A DNA stretch of 64,000 nt from contig NC_136000.1 in the NCBI RefSeq assembly GCF_048128805.1, positions 11,372,354 through 11,436,353 on the forward strand, given 5' to 3'. Under the pieces are notes generated by a model. That model saw nothing but the letters and a program-made list of their open reading frames with translations, made no database searches and was not told the origin of the DNA. Of the stretch, positions 12,101 to 24,600 are shown in pieces. How positions within the stretch are numbered: the first letter of the stretch is position 1; the number at the start of each line of letters is the position of its first letter. This stretch comes from Centroberyx gerrardi (taxonomy: Eukaryota > Chordata > Actinopteri > Beryciformes > Berycidae). Position numbers and translations under genes: made by a program.

Positions 12101-14590
12101 CCAAACATGGGCACTTGCCAGGCGGCTTGTTTTCTGTCCGACTGTGGTTTTCCAACAGTCTAAATCCATGAAGCGGATTTGCTCACAACAGCCAACATAT
12201 TTCTCCAATCTGCATCCCCCTTGTAAAGCAAAGGAAGGAAGGCAGAGCTCACAACTGTTTGTTTTGTGCTGCCCACGGTCTCACAACCCTGTAACATAAG
12301 GCTGGGCTTTCATTGCCTGTGTAATGTATGAGCAAAAGGGAATTAGCCTTTAAAAGTTTGCTTTCAAAGAGTAGTAAATAAAGCAGCACTGATTCAGAAC
12401 TAGATCCCCTTTCTCTCAGATGGGGTATGGCTTGTGTGGGTGGCTTTGGAAATACTGAGGCACGCTGAATATGTTTATATTACATTGTCCCAAAGGAGAG
12501 TTGAGCTTTGTGGTGCAGATGGATTACAGGGGGAAAAGAGCTGTTGTAGACCTTTAAAGTTCAGTGTTAATGGTGGGAGTGAAGTGGTTGTGTAGGTGTG
12601 ATCTGCTCATTTCACAGGTCGCTGGCATTTCTGTCCAGTCAGTGAATGGAACGGGGGATTCCCAAGTCAGCCCAAAAAACGGTGTTTAGACTGAGTGTAA
12701 AGATGCAGAGATTATGAAACGACTTTGACAAACCAAGGGCTTGGAGAGGAAAAAGCCTGGGGAGCAAAAAAAGAGTAAAAGATGTCCATAGATTTATTCT
12801 AACACCTTCACAGCTGTAGATATCTGTTCCCAATCAGGACTTTTCCTGTAAGAGCACACCTTGGACTCAGCCCTCTCCTACAGTAATGAACCACAGCGAG
12901 TGCAGGCCTGTGCTATTTGGATGGGAGAGTGTGTGTGAGCGTGTGTGTGTGGGCAGGCATGCCTGAGGTTGCTGAGACTCGGCCTTCTCCTCAACATTAA
13001 TAAGGACTTCCTTCCTACCAGACAGAGTCAAACACCTGATCACTTACCGAGGAGGACATGCCCACGCATCCCTCAGAGCTGGCAGCCTTCAGGGTCTAAT
13101 AAGCATCGGCCTGTGTTCTTTAGCTGCCCATCAGTCAAAATGTTCAAACGCCGGACATCCATACACAAATCCTGTTTTCTCTCCGTCCATAGCCTGCTCC
13201 ACCCCTAATGTGTGAGAGTGTGTTTGTTTGGTAGGTTTCTGGGTTTACGATGCCAGTTTAGGGTTAGATATTGTAGGTGGAAACTATACCTGAACTGTCC
13301 AGAGACACAGAAAGAAGAAATAATCCCTCTTCTACGTACGCCGCTTCAGAAATTATAACTTTCTCCAATGGCAATAACTTTTGGCCTCTTTTAAAAACGT
13401 TGGGCCAAGATACACCTGGTGAAATGTGCATTTTTATGATGTGCATAACCTCTTATTTTTCCTCTTTAAATATCAAGTTTTGAAATGGTTTTTCCATAAT
13501 TGAATTAGAGTGGCTAGTCACAACTGACTCAAGAATACATCCACAGAGTTTCCAGCCCAGATGCTGTCAAAGAATTACTTGGCCCAAGCGATGGACAAGT
13601 TAATAGGAGCTGAACAGAAGATTGTCCCATTCACTGAGCTCAGACTTGTGACTGAGATCTGAAAGTCTGAACTGAAATATCTTGATCAAATTACCACTTT
13701 TCATATGATATTAGATTATGGACATATGATATCTTAATTGCGTGGGCTGAAGGCCTCCTCTTGCATCCCATATGTTGGCTGTCATAAATCTGGCTGTGTT
13801 CAGATAGAGCGCTAGTGTTACAGGATCACATACTGTCAACATACCTCCCAGGAACGGGATGTTTCAGCACCAAGACCTGCCTCAGTCAGATTGTGTTCAG
13901 CAAGGGTTGACATGAGCAATCATGTGGGTCTTGCAGGGAACAAAATATCCCCAAACTAAATCCAAACCTGCTCTACTTTAGTTCTTCAGCCAGGGAGTTT
14001 ACCCCAGTGAGGGTCAGCATATATTAGTGATTCAAATACGATTTTACAAGCCCTGTTGAATTGGTTCTATATTTAATATTCAATATCATCTGGTCTTCAT
14101 GTTCTGTACGCAGTATAACAATATCAGTATCAATTGATGCAGTTATCTCAATTACTTTGATAATGTTATAAAGCAGATCATGTGTGATACAGAACATGCT
14201 GATAGCATTGAACAGATCAAGCATGAGATCCAAACAAGAGGCACTTGAGCTGCATAATGTCCTGCCATAACCATCATGATATATTAAATATAACCAGTTA
14301 TGCTAATGAGACCATTAATTAAACTAATCAATGCATTAATTAGCAAATATTTAATTGTCGACACACTTGTCTTTTACATAACGCATGGTGCTGTTAATAT
14401 GAACTACTTAAAGTATTAAGGAGTTGTAGTAGTTTTGAGAAAATGTGTTTTTCCTCATTAATGTGCAAATTTACGCAGCAAGTCCAAACATCTAATTAGA
14501 TCATCTACTCTTCGACACCACAGGGGAAACCTGTGGTGTCTGCATGATGTTTCTATCATGTTACTGCGTTCATGTGAATGTGCCTACACA
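9108..14590. other. Intergenic sequence, no gene recognised
   Basis: AT-rich with only short, unconvincing open frames. A GC-richer strip at about 9585-9760 has no coding signature I can name. Possible regulatory DNA cannot be judged without comparison to other fish. Confidence 0.55.
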
Positions 14591-14615
14591 CAGACAGACA
14601 AACAGACAGACAGGC

Positions 14616-14648
<33 letters not shown>

Positions 14649-14827
14649 GGCAGACAGACAGACAGACAGACAGACAGAGAGACAGACAGACAGACAGACA
14701 GACAGGCAGAGAGACAGACAGGCAGACAGACAGACAGACAGGCAGACAGACAGACAGACAGGCAGAGAGACAGACAGGCAGACAGACAGACAGGCAGACA
14801 GACAGACAGACAGACAGACAGGCAGGC

Positions 14828-14890
<63 letters not shown>

Positions 14891-15139
14891 GAGACAGACA
14901 GGCAGACAGACAGACAGACAGACAGACAGACAGGCAGGCAGACAGACAGACAGAGAGACAGACAGGCAGACAGACAGGCAGACAGACAGACAGGCAGACA
15001 GACAGACAGACAGAGAGACAGACAGGCAGACAGACAGGCAGGCAGACAGACAGACAGACAGACAGGCAGGCAGGCAGACAGGCAGACAGACAGACAGACA
15101 GACAGGCAGACAGACAGACAGACAGACAGGCAGACAGAC
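14591..15139. repeat. Large (CAGA)n tetranucleotide array with CAGG and GAGA variants
   Basis: 549 bp of almost pure CAGA tetramers, interspersed with CAGG units and occasional GAGA changes. Open frames run the whole length on both strands only because the repeat lacks stop codons; they are not genes. Confidence 0.98.
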
Positions 15140-15309
15140 GCCTGCATGATGAAAATGTCCTGCATATCATGTACCATGGTGGCAGGGCATAAAAAGTATC
15201 TATTAATGGCTCTGTAAGGCACTTTGGATGAAAATCAAATGATTATGTAATACCTTGTTTAAGTAGGCCTATATATTATTGGTGACATAAGTCTTCTTTT
15301 TCATGTGTT

Positions 15310-15660
15310 TATAGCTCACTTGGTACGGTGGACAGTATAGGGCATCAGTGCTGAAATACTCTGGTTACTTGTTTGAATCCAGCTTGCAGGACACTTCCTT
15401 TGCAGGGCGGCAGTTTGTAAAGTTCCCATCCTCATCAATGCATCTTTGAGGAGGATCCTAAACCTCTGCCCACTCCAGTGGCCAGCTGAAGTTCTCTAAA
15501 ATTCCTGTTAAACAAGCATGTAATTTGTGATAAGCCATGACCTATTTGGCTCTGTGAAACCAAATACAGAAGCCTAAATTGGCAAGTCAGGCATTAAAGC
15601 CTCGGATCCCCGCATGACAGGCTGCTAAAGCAGCAGTGTGGCTGCTTGACAAGGTATGGG
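15310..15660 (+). mobile_element. Probable tRNA-derived SINE copy
   Basis: An A-box-like tagctcacttgg near 15312 and a B-box-like gtttgaatcc at 15371-15380 sit about 60 bp apart, as in tRNA-derived SINE heads. Downstream is a unique-looking body, then an AT-rich ataataacataa tail around 15690. Family not identified. Confidence 0.5.
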
Positions 15661-16163
15661 GAGGCAAAGTCATTATGTTGCATAATAATAACATAATAAC
15701 ATAATGTTCACATTTTACATAACAAAGTAATCTGTACTGAACAGACCTTGGCCAAATAATTCTTCACATTTGTTTTAACCTAAATGGAGTAACAGAGGGG
15801 TGGAGTTTGGAGAACCAAATCAAGACATGTTAGATCATAGGTAAATCATAGAGATATATAGGCTATACCTTCAAAACCCTCCTGTGATTGTCTAAACTGT
15901 CTGGCTCTCATTCAAACTGTCTCCTAAACAGCAACCAGTGTGCACTCCATCCACAGAAAGCTGGACTCACCAACGATCTTTTGTCTCTCTCATCCCTTTG
16001 GTATTCTTTGGTACAAAGAGATCACAGACCAGCCGGGTTGGTAAACATTAGCGTGCTGTGTGCAATTTACTGCCGTCACATCACATGACTTCTGGGTATT
16101 GAAGTTCAAATTTTTAAGACACAAGTTGCCTAGTGTAACTTAAAGTAGGCTAAAACAACACTT

Positions 16164-16176
16164 CCCCCCCCCCCCC
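16164..16176. repeat. Poly(C) tract
   Basis: Thirteen consecutive C residues. Confidence 0.9.
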
Positions 16177-16929
16177 ACATCCTATTGGACCCAGGTTTGG
16201 TACTGGGATAGATTGCTTTGTTCCACCTACTGACAAAACTCAACGTCACTATCAAAGACAAAGCAAAACAAATCTTTACAGAGCCCCATTTCCATAATGC
16301 AGCTTCTTTTTGAATATCCCTCTGTGTAGGTTTTCCACAGCACAGGTCTGAACGAATTCAAGCCCGAGTCCTATGCAGCTATTCTACAGTACTAAGGTTC
16401 TCAGCTCTGTTTGATTAGGGCAACACACAGGAGGTCCACTGCCACGGTGTTTTCTTTACCTGGGCCCATAACTCTTAAAAACACACAAACACTTGGGTTC
16501 TAAATGACCTGTTCATCACACAGTGACAGGAGAGGTGATTCTGGACTCTTGGTGGGCCAGGTGTGCAGATCAGGACAGCCGCGCCGTGCCAAGACCTGTT
16601 GGCATGGCGACGCAGGACCATGGAAAGTTCTGGAATCTGTCGCTGCTGGCAGGGCGCTCTTGAGTGGGACCGGTGTTGGCTTTGCCTCCAGCTGTTTCTT
16701 TACAGACATGCTGAACGCCAGCAACAGCCAGGGGCCAAGATCAGCCCAGCGAGTCTGGCCACACACAGGCCACTTATACACACATATACACCCACATTTA
16801 TACAAACACACACTAACAAACACACAAGCGTATTCTGCAATCAGCCCGTCTTTTGCCAGTGCCACAAAATGCAACAGCCCAAACACATATGCATGCATCT
16901 CTGTTTTCTTCATATTCCCATATCCTTCT

Positions 16930-17290
16930 CATTGTTATATATTGTATAAATATTCATACTTATATGCATCCACCTGTTTCATTAGGGGATATATTTCTTA
17001 TTTTTGGTATATTTTCACACTGTACACATTCTGCATTCATTCTTTTCTTTATCTCAATAAGTTATGATGCTGTTATTTTGCACAGCCTAATTTGTTTTGG
17101 TGTTAAAATTGTTGATTGTGTATGTTTACATAAACCCCATTTGCTATATTCCTGTTTCTATCCTATTTTTATCTGTTTTTATTCTATTTTATTTGCTGTA
17201 TCCTATTGCTATTTGCTGCTGCAATGACTCAATTTGCCCATAGGGATTATTAGTTTTATCTAATAATCTTATGTCTTATATGGTCACACA
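16930..17290 (+). mobile_element. Probable LINE/SINE 3' remnant
   Basis: The sequence tgctgcaatgactcaatttg followed by catagggattatta resembles the conserved 3' end of teleost L2/V-SINE-type elements (ctgaatttcccc...gggatcaataaa). It is decayed and lacks coding capacity. Confidence 0.4.
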
Positions 17291-18630
17291 ATTTACAATG
17301 TCCATGAAATACAAGATCCATGAAAAAAACAACAATAATATACAGGTCATTGCAGTAGCTTAAAATTATACATGTCAACAGCAAGCCAAACACATAATTT
17401 TACAGCACCGAGACCTTTCCTGGACAAATACTTTACAGATGTTACTTTTGGTCTCTGACATTTCGAAAATATACTGTCGCAGTTCTCACAGCACCGTCAT
17501 GTTCCCACTTTAGTTAAGTACTATCAGTGGTGCTTGAAACCCCTGATTGAGGAACCTTTGAAGGTGGTGTCAGTGAATAATCGCTCTGTTGAAATGGCTA
17601 CACCACAGAAAAATAAACTTGCCATCTTTTGTTTTCCTTGTGTGGTTGACGGTAATTCATTGAATAAAGAGAGATGGAAGTGAATTCTTTTGAGGCTTTT
17701 GTTTGCTAATTCATTACGTTCTCAAAATGGAGGAAAGTGGCTGCGGAAATTAAAATTTATTGAAATCTATTTCAGTGGTAAAGTTGGCTGTATTTCTTGG
17801 ATAGCCAAGCCCTTTTTAAACTCAAACAGTGAGTTTTGGTCAATGAGGAGGTGAACTCCTTTTGTGGCTGTGCTCGGAGGTAAGAATGTTTAGGTTTGTG
17901 GCTGATGGAAACCTGCAGCTAGAGGAACTGGTAGCAACGGTGATGGTGTACTGGGAGTAACGTATAGACTGATCAGCAGTTTTAATGGTTTAATGAACTT
18001 AAAGGAAAAATCCACTCTAAAACAGTTTAGTGCTGTTAAAAAAACAGCTATTGGTGATGTACCTTGAATTCCTGGGCCCATTTTGTTGTTTGACGGTGAA
18101 TTTTTCTTATTCCTGCAGATAACTGGACTAATGTAGAAAATGTGATGTCCTGTTGAGATATTTCCAGTGCAGTTACACTGGAGTTTGATAGCAGAAATGT
18201 TTTCAGCTGTGTAAAACATCAAATGTCAGATTTTGGTGTCAATCCCTCAGAATCAAAGAACAAGTTATTCTTACTATATCTACCATTTTGCGTCAATGTT
18301 CAAGAATCATACAGGTGGAAATCCATCGTATAAGAGGATGAGATACCAATTTCTGCACTGACAGTAGCCTCAACAGACCAGAATGCAATGCAGCCACAAG
18401 ACATGCGTTTTGAGTCAGAGGCGCCACTCTTGCTCTTTCTCAACTGGAAAAACTTGCTTGTTCTCTTGCTTTTACTATCCTGTCACTATCTCTACCACTA
18501 TTACTCTCTCCACCAATATAACCAACAGCTGAATGGAACAAGTTTGGGCGCGTTCTCTGGGAAATATAGGAAATCACTAACTGAAGTAGAAGTAGACTTT
18601 AATATTATCTGAGGGTGGATTTTCCCTTTA

Positions 18631-18656
18631 ATGGATGGATGGATGGATGGATGGAT
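18631..18656. repeat. (ATGG)n microsatellite
   Basis: Six ATGG units, followed about 15 bp later by a short CTT repeat. Confidence 0.95.
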
Positions 18657-21600
18657 ATACGAAAGATACTGCTGCTTCTTCTTCTTCTTCTGTTGGACTC
18701 TGTGTTGAACCCAGGAGAGACTGTATAGAAAAGGTCAAAGAATCAATGTGATTTTCTTGGGTTGGTAGGTGAAGCTACTGCACACTGCCTCACACATACA
18801 ATCACAACATTTTAATATGAGGAAATACAATGTTTGAGTCTTCCTCAGCTATTCCCAAGATATAATTTCTTCTTTCTTAAAATGTGATTTGCAAGTGTGA
18901 GAAAGTGTTTTTTCACATGTTTTGTAGGCTGTCTGCTCTTCTCCTGTGCATTTGTCACCATTTCTCGGATATGCAAAGGACTTACTGCTTACTTACTGCT
19001 CTGGTGGCAGTGGCTGCTTCACCTGGAGCTCCACTGCTGTCCGCCCTCCAGTGCGGACAGCAGGATAGCCTGCTGAGATGAAGTATGACCTGACTGACTG
19101 AGAGACTTCCTCTGCTCTGTCCCTTCTCGCTGGGCACAGAGTGGGTGGATACGGTTAGCAGCAGTCATAACAAGCATTTTTCAAAATGAGCTTCATTTGA
19201 TGACAAGCTCGGACATATTGAATGCCCAACAGTGTTTTCCAATCCAAGTCTCTGATGATGCTGTCCAACAAAGACTTTGCTCTCCAAATGTGTAGAGGTA
19301 GGAAATAGAAAAAAACGTTTTTGGAAGATGGTGCATACATCATCCAGGAAAGCAATGTTAGCATCTTTGAAGTGCATGTATGCACACAGTTGGACATGCA
19401 CATGCTTTAGTTGCTTACTTGTACTTTTTTTTTTTTCTGAATTCATCCCAGATAGTTATGTTGTCAAATTACATGAATGTCAGTCTCAAACATGCTATTA
19501 TATTGCATGCATGTGGTTTCTATACGTATTGTATCATAGTAATGCACTGTTGAGATCTCTCTGAATGCCATATCAACTTGTTACAAAGCTTCACCAATAA
19601 ACAGATTTCCATTTACTGTCAAGTGTTGATATTGCACGTCTTAGCTTTCCATTTCCACAGCAGTCATCCAACCCACCCATCTGGTCTCATTTTGCCACCT
19701 GAGGTTGCCATCTTGTAAGCGAGAAAAAATAAGAGCTATAGAAAGGTGACAACAGTTTTCCCTCCTAGTTTACCTCCGTGCACCACACTGAGTCTGACAA
19801 GCTGCTGAAAAATAGGACTGGGTCACATTTCACCCTCAAAAGAATGTGCAGGGGCTGTGAGTAACCCTGTGGTCTGCTTTGGCATGTTTGGTCTGGCTCT
19901 TCATAATATCATGTAGTGTGCCATTGAGGACCGAGGGCATGAACACCAAAGAGAAGTGCTGAGGGCGTTCCTACTTTGGACTTGCAAAAATCGACGCCAA
20001 AACCTAATAGTAGCACTGTAATCAGTCTTCCCCTAATATTAGCACCAGGGCTTTTTTCTCCAGGGTGGCGGTTGGTGTGTTTGGCTCAGTACATCCTCTT
20101 TGACCTTAAATTCAGCGCTGCGGCTTTACAAAGCAACCCTTGGCATCATCAGCAGTCCGCACACTAATAAAATACTGCATTAACCTTGTATATGATGCGT
20201 TTGCCTGAATGTGAATTTGGCTTTGTAACACAAGTGAGACGACACCATGTGATTTCAACAACGTCCTCAACTTCAATGTATTAATCCCTCTTAAAACAGA
20301 GAGGATTATTTGATTTATCCATTATGTTTCATGGCATGTTAGCCGTATTAACTTCTCGAGCTATTTTTGCCATATGGTTTTATCATTGAACTCAGGAAAT
20401 CTCACAGAACTGGTTTCTCTTTTATCAAAACCAGAAGTATTGGTGATGGCAAGCCAAAGCAGGCACTAAGAAAGGGTTCGGTTACATAGAGAAATAAATT
20501 ATGTGTCCCAGAAGGAGAAGACAGGAACTTAAAGACAATTTGGTCAAAGCTCTTGAAATGACGGTTTGTATTCAGTGTCACCCCCCCTGGCATTTGTTGC
20601 CCTCCCAAACTGCAGGGTTGCTTTTCACTATTGCACCTGTGCTGAATTTGCAGGAAAACCCATATTCTGGCCTAAAGGGAAGAGTGTGTCAATTAGGGCA
20701 GGAGGTGATCTATGGTCAATCAAGCCACCCAGTATGCATTCTCGGTGTGAATTAAAATTAAAATTGATATCCCCAGCAAGGCCAATATTTTTTGTTCTGC
20801 CACTAAATGTCGGCGATTTATCATTCAAACATCCTAGGGTTTTGTGTAGGTACTTTTGGACCTCAAGTTCAGTGGGTTTGATGCTCGGCCAGGGACAATA
20901 TCGTATCCATGCCAAGAGTCCAAGCTGTGAACGCTTGTCTGAGAGTTACCGTAAATCCTTCTGCTTGCACCACTAAGAAGCTCAGAAAGCCACAGCCCTG
21001 CTATTTGCCACCCCTGTGGTCCTTACAGGTAGCCACTGAGACTCCCCAAATTATGATCTCCATGTGTAGGGGAGCAATGCAAGAACAGAGCTCAATGGAT
21101 AAAGGCCTACCTGTTGCCCCTTGTTTCCCTCATTGGAAAAGACTGGGGCTGTCAGTTTTCCTCTGTGTTGATTAATCTGGCACTTTATTGGATATGATCC
21201 TGGTGATTAATGGGATATTATCCTGGGATGGCTTCCCCTCTGATAAAACATTCAAATTTCAGATATTTCCTGGCTGAACTTGACATTTTTTGGCTGTCAT
21301 GCACATGCACAAACCTTTGAATTCCCTAACATGTTAATCCTTTGAATTTGATACATACATCATTTCATCATTCATTTCAAGTCAGATGTCATTTTCCCTT
21401 CAAACTTATTCATTTGATAACATATTGCCATGCAGGTAAGCTGTATGAACCACAGAAATGCATCAAATGTATTTAAGGTGTTATTTTAACCTAGAAAAAA
21501 AGCTCCATGGAGCCCTTCACCTAATTTGACAGTAATAGTTAAACTGTAATAACTCATTTCCGTCAATGGAATATAAAATTTGCACATTTTATACATGTTG

Positions 21601-24600
21601 AAAATATAATTCACTGATGATGGTCAAATGACAAATTCAATACAGCTATAAGTGGATGATGGTTCATTAATGTTGCAGTTCCCTCCTGACAGATTTCACT
21701 GGCTTTGTCTGATACAGATACTTAAAGCACCACTGAAGCTCAAAACAATGAATTCCCATAATGTCAATAAACATGATTATGTTCTTAATTTAGACCTTTT
21801 TTCCACATGGAAAACAGTCAACCTGAGAGGTCCAGGAGCTGAAGTCCAACACTGCCCCCACCAGGAGTTCCCAGCAGGTTTCTGGGATCACACATCAAGG
21901 TCTGTCGCTGGCCCTCGACCCCTGCCCAGGCCTCTGGGACGGGGAGGGGGGAAGATTGAGTGGGGCGGAGGAGACAACACACCATAGCTGTGTGTAACTG
22001 CACAGTGAGTCCTTTCGCTCGTTGCCATGCTGTAGTTGACCGCAGGATTGCAGTGTTTACTTAAGAGCCGGTGCATAAGAGAAAGGCGGACCACCGGCAG
22101 TCACCACCCGCCGGGCCCTGGGCAGGACCTGGGGCTCATCTTTGTTGAAAATGGCTCTGGAACCTGCCACCTCCCACTGGGTTGGCCTATATTTAGCAAC
22201 AAACTGAAAAACCTCTTCATTCTTAAAAAGCTGTTTAGGTTTCCATTGAGAAGGGGGTTCAGAGGAGGACGGGTTGTGATGCTGCACTCCTTTGCTCTGA
22301 GAGGTGCTTCTCTTTGCCCTGGACTCACCTGTAGTAGATGTTTATGTTGCAGTCTCTCCTTGGTTGGATGGAAATAGACTATCTGCCAAGGAGTGCCAGA
22401 AATGCTGTAAAATAACAAGATGGGTCATTGGGAAATCCAGTGGCAGACATCGTAATGCCATATAGGGCTCCAGTGGCACAGCAAGATAGCAGATTACGAT
22501 ACAGTTGACGTGTGCGAAAAATCCCTTGAAAGCATATGTGCATGTACAAAAATCTATTTTTCTCCAAAGTTGAAACTTTTCACATACTTAAACCATCACA
22601 TATTGCAGAGAAATGATTTGTGAACATGAAGGAAAATGGCCTTGATTTTCTGTTTACGGTTTAGGTCGCATCTTTATCTTGTCTGATATCAGATGCTAAT
22701 GATTAGCCTGGGTGGACTATTTGACTATTTAGCCAGGAATTTCCCTCAAAGCTGGTGTGCAGGTGTGACCATTTTGCATTTTGTAACAGAGATAATTTGT
22801 TTACTTGGCTACAATTTCAAATGAACACATGCTTTTGATCCCAACTTATAAACATTTTGAATTAGTCTTGACATGGAAAGTGACTATTAATTCTTAACTC
22901 TGCAAGGGATGTGAATGGTAATATGGTGTAAGCACGATGCACGAGCTAACGGAAAGGCATAGTTACATGTGAAACTGCTCTCAACCAAAACCAAACAAAC
23001 ATCTGGTGAAACAGAAACAGATTTCACCTTGTTGAAAGGCACCAGTCATTTAGAAATACTAAAAAAGAACGGAACAACAAACAGATTGAATAGCATCATA
23101 TTAGGTTTATGCCTTGAATCACATCACAGTGTGTCTACTTTCCCACCTACTCAAAAAATATCTTGGGGAAGTATTTGTGAGTCAGGTTGGATATGAACTG
23201 CAAGATTTTGGTCAGATCTAAGCCCAATTAAGCCGTTCCACATAAATTTAGAGGATCAAGGTTAAGACCTAATGTTGGAGTTTTTCTTAAATATTTTCTT
23301 AAAGCATCTGGATATTTAATATTTGACTAAAATCAAGACTTTGTTGCTTCATTTGTCCAAGAAATCTAGTAGCGTGTTTCCATCCTGATGATGTTTTATT
23401 AATGAAGATCTGCTGACTCTGTGTTTTTATAGTTGCATGATGTTTTACTCTTCCCACTTCTCAACGTCTCATTGAATTCAGGAGGAGGGCAAATCCAAGA
23501 GAGGACATGCGTATTACATGTTTTCATTTGCCCTTATATGTGCCTGAATAGTGAAACAATCCCCCTTTTCATGCCCATGGTTTCATTCAGTGGGTGGCGA
23601 GAGCACCACTATGATTGGGGATGAGGGAGCTGGGTGATTTTTTCCAAGGTGAGCACCTCATGGGAGATGACTGTTCGCTGCCATTAGTTTAAGTGCAGGA
23701 GTGTCAGTTAACCCGACACTGGCACCAGGAATACTTAATGCCAGATGGAGGGAGCTGTCCTTGAAGTCTTAACAAGCAGGCACAGAGAAACAAGCCTTTA
23801 TTCAGTGTAAGAGAACATAGAAAAAATTGATAACTTAGCAAGGTTACCACAAAGTGTACGTTAAATCCCACATAGGAAAGGGAGGGATAAAGGAGATTGA
23901 AGGGGGTGGGGAGGGGCAAAAGTCCAAAGTGGATAAAAACACAGTTTGGATGTTGCTGACTGTAATTTTTTATTGCGTTCAAAATAGGCAGGAATATAAA
24001 ACAAAGCAGTGGTTGTCACGCTAAAGGGTCCTGCTGCTTAAGAGGTGTCAAATTATTGTACCTCAGCTGGATACATCGGTGTTGGAAGCCAGGGGGTGAG
24101 AAAAGAGCCAAACCCAGCAGACTTTGGCACATTTGTCCTTTACCGCTGGCACGGATGAGCCACGCTGTGAGGCTTCAGAGCATCGATAGGCCCCTGGTGT
24201 TTTACTACCCAAAACTATGAGTTGCTACAAGAGCCGAACCATCAGGACCACCGCCTTGAAGGATAGTAAACATGACAAGTGCCATTTCCAGATGGCGCAC
24301 CTCCTAGTCCACGAACACTGACTAAATATTCTGATAAAGGTCCGGCCAAAGAGCCGTCCGCTCAAGCAGCGAGACGTTTCAGTTTTCAGGATTGCATAAA
24401 TAAGATCATATCAGAGGAAGTGCTAGGTTTTAGGGAATGTGTGCTAGCTGTTATATTCACACATTTTAGAGCTAAGAGTCATTACTTAACTTAACAAAAA
24501 CATGATACTAAAATGACCCCAAACCTTCCAGTAAGGAAATTACAAACACAATCATGTCAGTCTGTGGAAGCAGCTCACATAAAGGTCCCCAAAGGAGGCT

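Noticed and set aside
14591-15139. CRISPR-like array
   Set aside because: Tandem tetramers without spacers in a vertebrate genome; not a CRISPR.
14544-15222. Long open frames on both strands (DRQT and CLSV repeats)
   Set aside because: They are produced by the CAGA tetranucleotide array, which has no stop codon in most frames. There is no sequence diversity or flanking gene structure.
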